This document shows, piece by piece, positions 40,401 through 53,300 of a stretch of 64,000 bases of DNA. The notes under the pieces are model-generated. The model made no database searches. It was not told the origin of the DNA and saw only the letters and a list, made by a program, of their open reading frames with translations. Within the stretch, counting starts at the first letter, position 1. Each line of letters starts with the position of its first letter. The translations under genes were made by a program, and so were the position numbers. This stretch comes from Epiperipatus broadwayi (Eukaryota; Onychophora; Udeonychophora; Euonychophora; Peripatidae): contig JAQFVV010012422.1 of the NCBI GenBank assembly GCA_028023455.1, positions 8,964,337 through 9,028,336 on the forward strand. Direction: 5' to 3'.

Positions 40401-43400
40401 ATCTAATCTAGTAACAGATCATTTTAAATTGTATATCAATAATTACATTTACTTTTTATAATAATAATTGACTTTTTTTATTTTTGTATCAGGTTTTAGT
40501 TTTTTTAATAAGTAGAAGAATTTTTAATTCTTCATATTTATCATAAGTGGGAACTCAGGATTATATCGCAGATGAAATCTTTTATTACATCAGCTGCCTT
40601 TACTCAGCAAATATATTTTTATTTTGCATTATAGATAAAGACAAACATTATTTTTAATTGGTTACATATTTGTTTAATGTTTTTTAAAATTGTTTTCTTT
40701 GATTACATTGATAATAAATCATTTAAAAGTTTGTTGAATTACTGGCTGTGATTGCTATATTTTAATATCTTTGATGATTGTTTTAATATACAAAATTTAT
40801 TTTATTAAAAAAATTATCAAAAATTCATTTCAACAATAGTCTTACTCATTAATTTAGTCTAACTATATTTTTTTAAAATGTGCATATACTTTTTTATTTA
40901 CACTATATTATTAATAATATGCTCCGATTTATATGACTGATTTTTTTATTCCTATTTGTAAATTAGTTTTCGACTGCTTTTATGATCTGCCTATTACATA
41001 CATTTCTACATACCAAAATAAAGTAATGACTCATAATAGTTTTCATTTAATCTATTGTATCAGCAATTTTAATGTGCTATGTCTGCAATAAACCTATTTA
41101 ACATTATTTTGGTATTCATAAGTAATCGATGGAAATTGATCTAATAGCTGTAATGCAAAACTATGTTCCCTATTAAGGATGTTTAATATCCAGAAATCAG
41201 CTTCAGTTTAGGTTGTCATCTAGTATCTGTGCTTATGATGTCTAAACAATGATGTTACTGACAGTGTGTGTAGCTCTAGTAATCTCTTACATTATTGTTT
41301 GGGATTATGAATCCATCTCAAATTTTAGTTACAAAATGAGTTTATCTGTCCATTTTAATTTTTAAAAAAGTTACTTTTAATACTGAATTCAAATTATATA
41401 ATTATTACTTGGCTATATTTTACCGTAATATCATTTTTTGCAAGCATTAAATTTAGAAAACCAGAAAACAAATTCAAAAATTTTCATTCATTCCCTTTGT
41501 AATTAACTTTGATTGTTAGTAATCTTTTCATACATTTGCTATTTTTATTTATTGGATCAATAAATGATTTAAAGTAAACAAAAAATTATAAATAAACTTT
41601 TGCTACCAGCTAAATTTTTCCAAAAAATAGAAAACTTTGTAATACAGATGTAATTTTCTAGTATTTCTTTAAAACTTCTTAGAGCTTCTTAACAGATCAG
41701 AGGAGTAAGCTAATTAATATTCAATGGATTTTCTAAAAAAGAAAGAAATAGTAGTAATGAATTAGAAATTAAAATTTATGATATAGATGGAAATATATGT
41801 AATTAATTAAGAAATTAAATATGAATGGAGAATTTTCAGAAAAATTTAAAAAATTATACTTGCATGCCTACACAGTTTGTAATAAAAATGTTGTACCATC
41901 ACTTATTTGCGGATCAAAAACTTAATATGAGAACAATATAGATATTGTCAATCACATTGCCAAGTATAGGGAGTTGTATGTTAGGATTGGGAAGAACAGA
42001 GATGAATGAAACTGACTGGACAGACACTGAAGTCCTAAATTGAATCTCATGAGATGTTTAGAGACAATGTGAAAGGGACAGATCAAATAATGTTTTCTGG
42101 AGGAATGAGAAGAAACAAAATTGTAGATTAGAAATACTGGAATAAACTCTAAAAGACCTTCAAAGATTCTACTGTGAATTGATTAATAATTGTTGCAAAT
42201 AATAATGAATGATAATCAATAAAATGAATTGCTATTTTGAATTAAAGAAAGTAATTAAAGTAATTGCATGTTTGTATTGCATAAATTAATATTAACTTTA
42301 AAATCTTAACCGATGACATTGATAATATAAAAAACAGTTATGAAAAATTAAAAAAAATTTTTTTTTTTAGTTTTGATCTTCTTCAAGTGTCTCCTCATAT
42401 AGATAATGGAACATTTATTGTACGAGCAACTAAATCTGGCCAGACAGTTTTGAAAGTAAGTTAAACAAAAACTTTAATAGCTTTCTAAATGATTATGATT
42501 TTTTAATACAAATATATTAAAATAAGTTAATAATAATTAAAATAATTATCATTTTGAAATACAATATTAATTCAAAATAATTAAAAATCTTTTTTTATTT
42601 AATATAACAATCTGATCAAACATTTTCCAGTTATTTTCATGTTTCCTTATATAAGTCTCTGCGTATAGAAAAAATTTTGTAGTAGAAAAACAGCACACAA
42701 TTATAGCCATAATAACCAGTATATTTTATTTCAAGCCTCCCTCTCATACATTGCATGAGAACAATACTTTTCAACATGCACATAGATATATAATAAATAC
42801 TTTTATATATATATATATATGGTATAAACAAATTATAAATTGAGAAAGCACATTTTCATATATATTTACTGTATGTGTGTTCATTCATTTGCATTTACTC
42901 AAAAAATAATAATTAATTTATTGTATCATATCTATTTTTAAAAATAAAATGAATAGCAAAATGTCAGATTTTCATAGCAACTGAACACACTCCAGGTGAT
43001 ATTCTTTTTCTTTGATGACTCCCTCCGTCCCAATGAAATGAAATAACAGTCTTGTTAGTAGCAGACTATAACCGCTCTAGTTGTTTTGATATTTTATAGC
43101 TGATTTGACTTCGGAATTTATATAGCCATTCCCACTTGCTTTTATCCATTTCAGATTCTCATTAAGCTTTCTGATACAGTATAAGAATTTATCTGCCACT
43201 GATAAATCGATAATGTTTATTTTATCATTTAAGAAATATATTTGCAACTTTATGATTAGAGAATATTTTATTGCACAAAATGTACACTCCAATGTAAGCC
43301 AGGTAAACATTATTAATGAATATGATTGCATACAGCATACAATGCTCTAAAACAGAAAATTAGTGCTCTTAATTTTTGTTTCTTTACTTTTTTTTTTCTC

Positions 43401-44244
43401 TATAGCATATAATATTAATAAACTGTATATCACAGCTTCACTCATATATAAACTGAATTCATGGATGAAAAATCTCAGTACAGTTTTGAGATTCTTGCTA
43501 AAGTAGTAGTGATGGTGTTTTGGTTGATTGTCTGAATATTATGAATAGCTTTTTAGTTGTTGCTCGAGAATTTGAATATAAAATAGATGGTGGATTATCT
43601 TTTATGATTTTGTTTTTAATTATTTTATCCAACACAAAATTTAAAGGGGATTAGATTAAAAGAGGGGAGGGGAGCAGACACTTCATTTGCATATTTGATT
43701 GACATATTTATACATTTTTGGTGCATGTACAGAAGCTTTCTGTGAAATCAATTATATACCTGACATACATTTTTTTAAAATATAATTTATTCTAAATCTG
43801 AGATATGTGAATGAAATTTTACTGATTGTAGATGTAAACAAAGCCTCATTGACATTGGTCAGTAGTCTTAAGGCAGAATTTTAAATAGTCATTTTAATAG
43901 TCATGAGAATGTTCAAAGTCCTGTAGTATTAGAAAATATATTGTGTGAAATATGTAAATTCTTACAATTAGTGTTATCTAAACTTGTATCCCATAGAAGA
44001 TTTTAGGATTTTGGGCAAAGTAAAATTTATTTTAACCGATTGATAGACATAACTTTGTTCAAGATTCATACATTGTTTGTGCAGCAATTGGAGAGATTTT
44101 TATTCTCAGCACAAATATACAAATATATATATGGAATACATATATGTTTTAACAATATATGTATATCTCATTGAGTATATTAAGAACTTTTTATACAATT
44201 TGGTACTATCAACAACAAAGCTTGGAACCAACTACTATAGACTG

Positions 44245-44302
<58 letters not shown>

Positions 44303-47300
44303 GTGAAGGCAAAAATCTTTATTATATTGTATATGGCAAACAACAGATTTTCAAATAACCAAGCTTAATGCGCATTTAAATACTGGGTATGAAATTTGCT
44401 GAAGTTATGATTCCTGGGTAGTTAAAGATTGGCTACATGATAAAAATGTTGAAGGTTTTTGGCAATGTTTCAGCTATCAGAAATTTTTTAGCTCCAAACA
44501 TGAATTTTAATTAATGGATTAGTAGGTTAACATACTAATTTCTACATCAGATTGTTTTATTTACATATAATTCAAAAATATTTTTTGGTATGTGATAAAG
44601 ATATTGGAAAACAACTCTATCTAGTTTGCATTAAGAAAATTTCCCTCATTCACTTTAATTGCAGAAATTTACTATGTTACCGATCTCTGCTTGAACTTTA
44701 ACTAACTACTATTTAAATCACCTTTATATACCTTTTTATGTAATGAATCGTCAAGTCAAACATAAACATCATTATTAACATAAAGAAAGAGAATTTTTTT
44801 TAATGAATTGCAAAATGTGTGTGTGCATATATCTATATTCTTTTTTTTTTTTTTTTAGATTTGGGATAATAATAATCCTAATATTGCTGATTTTATTAAT
44901 GTTGTTGTTGGAGATGCTATACAGCCATCTCAGATTCTCTGCATTATTGGTGATATAATTTGCTTTAATAGTGCATTGGTTTCTCATGAAGGTATGTTGT
45001 ATTTCGTGTATGTTATATATTTTATGTATATACTTTTTCTATAAGATGATATGCATTTTATAAATTTGATTTTTGATCATTTTTACAATTTAGCATTCAA
45101 ATTTCATATCAATTCACAACAGGATGAATGTCTTTCCAAGTATAATTTAGTTTTTCCAATCCACCATCCCTCACCCCCTTCCCCATCTTATTCCAGCAAA
45201 CTTGTATTTTATTCTTTCATGTTTCTTGCAGCCTTTTTCCAGGTCTTTTATAATTTATTAGGATCAAATTTAGGACTTTAACTATTCACCTATTACCATC
45301 TCTTTCTTAACTTCATGCTAAGCCCTATTTCATTTTAATTTATTAATTATGTCAGTGATATTGATTTTAATTTATTCTCTTATCCATGTATTTTGCTTTC
45401 AGTCCCCTTTTATTAGTTCCAATATAGTTTTCTCCAATTTATTATGTTATCTGAAATCTTTATTGCTCTAAACAAATTCAAGTCTCAAATCGATATATAT
45501 GAAATGGTAAAACTTTACTCTTTTCCGTATACATAAGCATATTCCTTTTTTAATATTATTTCTACTAAAAGTATTCTATCCAATTTTAATTCTATGATTA
45601 ATATCATCCGTTATGTTTCTATCTATATTAGCAAGGTAACCAACATACTTGGAGTTATTAATTTCTTCTAGCTCATTATGTAATAATCATTGAACAATAC
45701 TTCAAAAGTCTTTTCAGTATTTATCTTTAATTCTTAAATTTCTTGCTTTCATCTGCTAACTCTTCTGATATTTTCTGAAGCCCTGCTGGATTATTTGCAA
45801 AAATAATCATTTCACCTACAAAATAGATGACTTAAATAATGTCCATTTGTTTTTTATTTCCTTAGATCCCTATTTATAAATAAGCATTTATTTTTATAGC
45901 ATCTGTATACAATTGTAATTACATTCGAATATCGGCCTTTCAAGCCAATTGTGCAAACGCTTTGCGAGTGTTATGTGCCAGTACTTCAGATTTGCTCATA
46001 TATAAATATTTGAGTCATAGGAATAAGAGGGATTCTTTTTATTCCTGCATAAATTCTATATCTTGTATTGGTCAGAGGGTATTCATTTATTATTTAACAC
46101 TCGCAAAGCGTTTGCACAATTGGCTTGAAAGGCCGATATTCGAATGTAATTAGATTCCTATTGTAATTCACAAAGTACTTCCCACAAAATTGCTGTAAAA
46201 AGTTTTGGAGAGATTTACCTTATTTTATATCTTTATCGATGTAGTGTTTTTATTTTTGTTTTCATATGTCAAATACGTTGACCAGGAAGCGAACCTGGCT
46301 AGCTGCTTGGAAGGCAGCTATGCTAACCACTAGATCACCAACGCTTGATAATATAAAAAATGTTTTTAGTGTTGTCATATAATCTAATCAAATGTGTTAG
46401 ATTTTGATAAATATTTTTCAAAATTTAATAGTGTTCTGTTTTTAGATATTGATGTTTCAAAGTTTTAATCATTGTTTTAAAATGCTTATAGATCCAAATA
46501 CCTTTTCATAATCTACAAATCTAATGACAACTCATATTCCTTTGCCTTTTCTATAATTTATTTTTTACTTGAAAATGTTCTGCTGTGCTAAAACCATTTT
46601 TAAATCTAGTTTGCTTTATATGGGGTCGGTTTGAGTTCTAAAGTTGACAAGTTGTAATAATGTTAATACAAATCTTATATAGAACTGATAGATTTTTAAA
46701 CATATAGTTAAAATCTTCATTTCATCACATATTTTTGAAATATATGTATAAAGAGAAATCTGCAGGTATCTTTATTCATATATTTCTGAATATGTGGTGA
46801 AGTGAAGATTTTAACTATATCTTAAAAGATACTACACATGGAAAATGAAAGTGAGGTTAAGTTATTCCATGTGTTTACATAAGCTAGATATATTCATGTT
46901 TAACTGAGGATTAAAGTTATATCTGGCTAGAAATAATTTCCAGTTTAATAAATGATTAGTAATAATCATTATTATATTTATCTGAAACGGTTGATGTCAA
47001 AATTATGAGGACATAAAAATTGTCATTTAAATTAGTTTGTAAGTTTTAATATTTTTCTTTTTTACCTTTCTTAAATATCAATGTCATTACAACATTCTTC
47101 CAATCATCAGATACATCTTTGTCATATAGATATTTGGGATCTAGTTTTGCCAACAACTATTTTATTTGTTCAACTACTTTTTTAAAAATATTAATAATAA
47201 AGGAAGCAGGCGAAGAAATAGAAAAATTGTTGATAAAGTTATATAACAAATTTCTCAATGATTAAGATATAGCACATATTTGAAAAAGTGCACTATTGAT

Positions 47301-50300
47301 GGTCATATTTAAATATTAATTTTGAAAAACTTTCAGCTTTAGCTAATATTTAAAAATCTTAATTATTTTAAGATGCATATTAGAATTATAAAAAATAAAA
47401 CATATACATACAAAGTAGGTCCTAATAAAAACATGACTGAAGACTGGTTCTCTCTCCAAACTGCCTGCAGAAATATCTGAATCAACACATACATTATGTG
47501 GAGATATAGTTTAGCTATTCATCACAGAAATTTTAAGTGCTAACATGTCTGGATCATGAATTACACATGAAATGCGGTAGTGTATGTAGATATCTTAATG
47601 GAAGAATTTTTGTACTAACATGGAATTTTGTTTTAAATTGGGTAAAACTGCTACTTAAAATATTTGGAATGATTCAGACTGCATATGGAGGGGAGTTACA
47701 AGCTGTAAGAATGTTTCAAGATTTCATGATGGCAAAGAGAGCATTGAAGATCAACTAAAGTATGAAACTCATTATCACATTTCATGTCATAATTTGTAAT
47801 CCATAATCACTAGTGCCTTAAAAATTTTGTAGTGGAGAATAGCTAAACTATGAGTTATGTAAATCATTTTGATTCAAAGATGTTATTGTAAGCAGCTTGG
47901 AAATATAACTATTCACTGTTTCATTAAGACATGCTGTGTATATATTATTAATTTTTTATTTTAAAATGAAACTTAAAAAATGAAACAATAATAATAATAA
48001 TATGGATTTATTATTGTGTGTGGACTTGTAAGAGAAATTATTTTCTGAAATATTATTAAAGAACTACATTCAGTTTAATTTACAATCAACATAAATAAAT
48101 ATCAAAATAAAGATGAATCGGTTGAAGGTGTGGTGGTGGGGATATATATTTTTTATGAACATTTCTGTCCAAAGTTTTACTGTGCATTATATTCATATCT
48201 TAATCCGATTATGTGTTGGATTCCTTATTGGTCCAAAGTAATTCAGATTAGAGATCGAATAGATTTCAGTAATTATTACTAAGTCTTGCAGTATGTATGG
48301 AAATTTTATTTGAACAATTGTAATGCGCATCTTTAATAAGCAATTATAGTTTAAAACAAATATTAAAGCTGGGGTCTTTTTTAAATTTGTAATATATATA
48401 TATTTAAAAATAACATATAGCATAAATGGTGCTGAAATAAAGATTTTTTTTTTTTGCTTATTGCATGAAAGGTGCATAATCATTGATTTAAACAAAAATG
48501 TCCGCCCATTTTTTAGAATTTGTTGTAAGAAATAAAAAATAAATCTAAAATTATTATCATTTAAAATAAATTATTTCATAGTTAATATTCACAATTAAAA
48601 ATGTTGGGTATGATTTGTAAAAGTTGTGCTGTCTAGTTAACTTGTATTAAAAAATGCTATTGATCAACTTTTCCATAAAAGCTTGGATTGAAGGTTTAGA
48701 ATTATTATAGGTTCAGAAATATGGTCAAATGGATGGAGTAAAAATAAGCTATTCAAACATATTAAAGAATTGATTACTGATAAATTATTCTGTTATTATT
48801 ATTTGCTATCAAGTCTATATCATTCTCTGATTTTTATAAAAATAGCTTTTGTCCAAATGATCTATCTATCTGATATTTCAGGCAGCTCAAATGCAACATT
48901 CTTCATTCTGTTGATGGAACCCATATATCTCATTGCTAGTGTTCTTTATCAACAACCTTCTCAAGCATTAAACATTTGAAATGAATTAGATTATTTCGTA
49001 ATTTTATCAACTTTGCCCATTGTTCGTCTGTAATACATTTTTTGATAGCTGATCTTTTCTCTATATATGTTCATCATTAATTTGAGTGTTTATTTGGTAA
49101 TCCTGTCTTTTTAGTCTGTTTCTTCATATATGGCTACAGTTCCTTTTTTTACCCTGTTTTAACTTTCCTAATGAGAGAATTTTGAGATCTCTGTTTTCAG
49201 CTACAAATCATTTCTAATGTCACTGATGTTTCTCTGTCAATCCTGAATCCACATTATGCAATCTGTCTTCTCATTGTATATTTATTATATTATCTGAATA
49301 AATAGGATGACAATATGCAAACCTATCTAATTTTTTTTTGCCAATAAGAAATTGATTTATTTCTTATAATCTATTTAAACTATAGCTTCTACTTTCGCAT
49401 AAAGATTCATTGTAAGAAAAATCACATCCATTTTATAGGAATATTCATCTTCAAAAACCTTGTCGAAAGTCTATAAAGGACGTATATTCGTTTTTTGTGA
49501 TATTTTCTTTGCTTTTTCAATTATCTTCTGTAACATTTATTACTTAACTTTTCATCAAATCAATTTGTTTTTTATAATTCTTTTTGAATGTTAGGTTCTA
49601 ATTTGCAATATAAAATTTTTTAACATTCTTATTTTTGTATATAAGCAATTTGCACTATAGTTCAAATATTCTCAATACTTTTGACACTGCATTAATCTAA
49701 TGACCTTAGATTTTGTAGTGATCTCAGTAATGAGGGTTTTTATATATATAGATCACTAATTGAAAATATTTTGATTGACATTTTTGCTGTAAAACTTTTC
49801 TACTTATTTTTTTCTATCTGTAATCTTTGTTGACATTTTTTCGATTTTATAATTGTTTTTTTTTTTTAATTTGTTTATATTTTGAATGTGTTTTGCAAAT
49901 GTTCTTATGACATTGTTTCTTGTTTTTCTGAATGCTTTTTGAAATTTCTATTCTGTTCATATCTATTCTTTTTAATTTTGATTCATTTCTTTGAAATTAC
50001 AATATCTTTTGAAATCCATTTTACTAGTTGTTATTATTTTATCAAATGTTTTTTCAGATTCGTCATTAATATTTTTTATTATTTCCATTTGCATATTTTC
50101 TGGTTTGCCATCATTTACATTCAGAACCTGAAATCAATTTTTGATATTTGTAAAAACAATAAGCATGTTTATTAGGATATTTTTGTGCTTAATTTTTTTT
50201 CAGCTGCACTCAAAATTTACAAATAAATAACTTAACATTCTGATTATTAGTAAATCAGTAATTAAAGTGAGAAAGGCTTTTAATCTTTTACACATGCGCC

Positions 50301-53300
50301 TTAAACGTTTGTATAATAGCCAAACAATGTAGTTTTTGACTACAGTGGGAACTCTCAAATCTCAACACAAGATAAGGACTTTATAAAAATAAGACAGCTG
50401 CTCTTATCTGTATAAACTCCTTATCTTGTGTTGAGATTTGAGAGTTCCCTCTATAGTCAAAGTCTATATCATTTGACTATTATATAAACATTTAGGACAG
50501 ATGCGAAAAAGGTTAAAAATCTCTCTTTTTAAATAAATAATCTATAAAGTCTTTTCATCTATTTTTAACAATGTTTTTATTTTTTTTTTGCTATTAGACT
50601 GAAAATCTTTCACTATTTAACAAAAATATATGCAGTGTAATTTTGTAAACTATTGGCTGTTTTAAAAAAATATATTGGTAATAAAAAAACAACAACATTA
50701 AATACCCTAAAATTTATTAGTTTTTCTCATACTTCATTTTTGCCATCAAATCCATATTGATAAATAGTACTGGGTTTTTTTTTTTTCCATTTCTAATTTT
50801 AATATGATTGCTAAAAATATATCTTGTACACAAGTTTAAATTATATTCAAATATGATCAGTCTTTTGTTGTCAGTGTTACATTCAATGACAACCCTTGCA
50901 GTATTTTTCCTTGCAATAAAAGCCACACCTTTCTTAGCTTGTTATTCTTGGCCTGAATAAAAGACAATTTGTTTTGATGCAAAATCTATCAGTACAGTCT
51001 GTCTTATTTTACAAATTCCTATTTGCAGCGACTGATTTTATTTTTCTGCATAATGATATTGAAATAAACATCTGTATGGCTTTAATCTTTTGTCAGATTA
51101 GGAGTCTTTCCTGATATTTGAGATTTATTCTACTTTATCTTACTATTTATGATTTTCAACATAATATAGTAAATTACTACTATCGGATATAAAAATTTAA
51201 ATATACTACTAAGAAATATTAAAATAGGAAAGGAAGATGAAATAGTAATAACTATGCTAAGAAACAAATAAATAATCTTTATGAAGACTGGTGTAAGAAG
51301 TCGTAATTTATTTTGTATTGACATAATTTTATATACTTTATAAATATGAAATATAAGTACATGTGCATAATATGTATGTATTTTTAATAGGACACAAAGG
51401 TCACTGGTCCACAGAAAGTAAATCACTTGAGATTGACAAAGATAATGGCATAGCTGTTGCTGTCGGTGTTGGAGCTGGGCTAATTTCTTATAATGTTTCC
51501 AATACTTTTGTCACTAATACAGAAGTAAGTACAATATGTCCAAATTTTTGTGTATATATCTGTGAAAGGTATATTCAAGATTTCTACTGAATATTTGTAT
51601 TTTATGACAGTAAAATAGTTAACAATTTATATAACAATGAACCTTGATGGTTTAGATGATACACACCCACAATATAAAAACAACATTAAACAATATTAAA
51701 GGGAATTTGAACCCAGAATTTCAAGCTCCCTACAGTCATCCACTCTATCCAATAGAACCAACACACATGACCACATACATGTGAAAAGGATAAACAATCT
51801 CATATATTGCACCCCCTTCTTCTTTTTTTTTGTTTGCCGTAGGTTTTTTTTAGTTAGAGGGGGGGTTTGTCATGTGTATTGATTATATTGGATAGAGTGG
51901 ATGACTATAGGGAGCTTGAAATGCTGGATCAAATCTCTTAATTACATCTAGCTTGAATATATGTACTATAATTGTATTTCAACATTATATATTCTAACCA
52001 ATTAAAATGCTTCTTTACTTAATTAATTTGTATAAAACTTATTAAATTGTTATAAAACATATTTTGTAATCTTTCGATTGGTCATCCACATTGTATTTCA
52101 AATATAACTAAAACGATTGGGAGAGTTTACAAACATGACATATATTATCAGACAGTTTAAGCTAATTATAACTTTATTCAAATGGTCGCACATCCTCGTT
52201 ATGGATCAATTGTAATATTTCTTTATTTCAGCTCGGGCGACCACACTATGCATTAATTATAACCTATATTTAAATCTATATGGCATTCAAACACTTGCGG
52301 CTAAGTTGCATGCCAATTGTAACGTTTTAAGGATGGATCGATGGATGCTTCATCATTCCCAGCTAACACTATTTCTAAAGCCTACTGGGATGATGATGAT
52401 GGTATAGAACATCTATAATCTTATTTGCCAGGGCGCCAAATTGCAACTTTAATAAAATATGGAGGTTAAACCTCATTTCAATAACTTATCAATAAATTTC
52501 AGCAATAATATTTAATGAATGGGTTAATCAATAATCAATCAATTAAGAGACCACTGAGAATGTATTAAAATCGATAATATTAATATTCTTGGAAATTCTT
52601 GGTTATTCTCAGCACACTCCCCATTCACCATCATCAAAGTCACAATTAAAATTTTGTTCCGATTACAAATAGTTCTATATCCATCTCCACCTTCCTGATC
52701 CACCCCTCCATCATCCTCACATCCATAGGTCTATTACACTATTATCTGTTTTACTATTAAATTTTCCATTATGCTAGCTCATTTCTCCCATTACAATCTC
52801 TTCTCAGGGTTTTTAGAACAATTAGGTGTGAAAATCGAACAAGCTGCGATAGATTATTGGTGATAAACACCCCTCTCATGATCACCTCCAAGGTGATCTT
52901 GGGCTGTCTTTAATGTAGTTTAATATCTATTTACATTAAAGCTCGAATAATTTAAGCTTATCAAATCTTTTAGAAAGTAACATTATAAACATATTCCCAA
53001 TTAAAGTAAAATTATAAAGAAGTGCGTCTAGAGAGGTGTTTGAATACAACGGATGGGGAAAGGATTTTATGCCCACCCCCTGCATCCACTATCACTCAAT
53101 AACTATCCCTATTCACAATTTATACCTCAACTATATTAAATTATTTGGTAATTCTAAGTATCGGAAATTAACCATTTTAAATAATTTTACCGGATATTAT
53201 TTACGAAAATGATGATTCAACTATTAATAATAATATATTGATGCATGATTGGATTTGAGATGTCTAGATAATAATAACCCACAAAACATTGAGACATACG

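Larger units (their letters stand above)
42456..44858. other. NUP210 intron 9
   Basis: Holds a TA run near 42807-42822, a weak LINE-like minus reading at 43030-43330 and the compound (GT)n(TA)n repeat at 44245-44300. Nothing else. Confidence 0.5.
45100..47330 (-). pseudogene. RTE-like LINE reverse transcriptase relic, interrupted
   Basis: From right to left on the minus strand: SPASFIINIFKKVVEQIKLL-like and DVSDDWKNVVMTLIFKKG ('PxxWxxxxxxxIFKKGD') at about 47210-47060; TRFKNGFSTAEHFQV and KNKL (~46600-46550, 'EQAGFRKGFSTxDHIQxxxxxIEK'); then, after the insertions at 45918-46344, VGEMIIFANNPAGLQKISEE then LADESKKFK and INTEKTF (~45825-45700, the palm 'YADDxxLxAxxxxxLQxxLxxxxEES' and 'LKINxxKTK' blocks). 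'EQAGFRKG' and 'LKINxxKTK' resemble RTE/BovB proteins. Stops throughout. A MITE, a tRNA-like sequence and a hairpin element sit inside it. Confidence 0.65.

Noticed and set aside
44077-44368. Overlapping open frames with VCVCVYIYIYIYI stretches
   Set aside because: They only translate the GT/AT microsatellite; no homology and no splice context.
49882-50175. 97-codon plus-strand frame rich in Phe/Ile/Ser
   Set aside because: Composition reflects T-rich DNA; the minus strand gives the more LINE-like reading.
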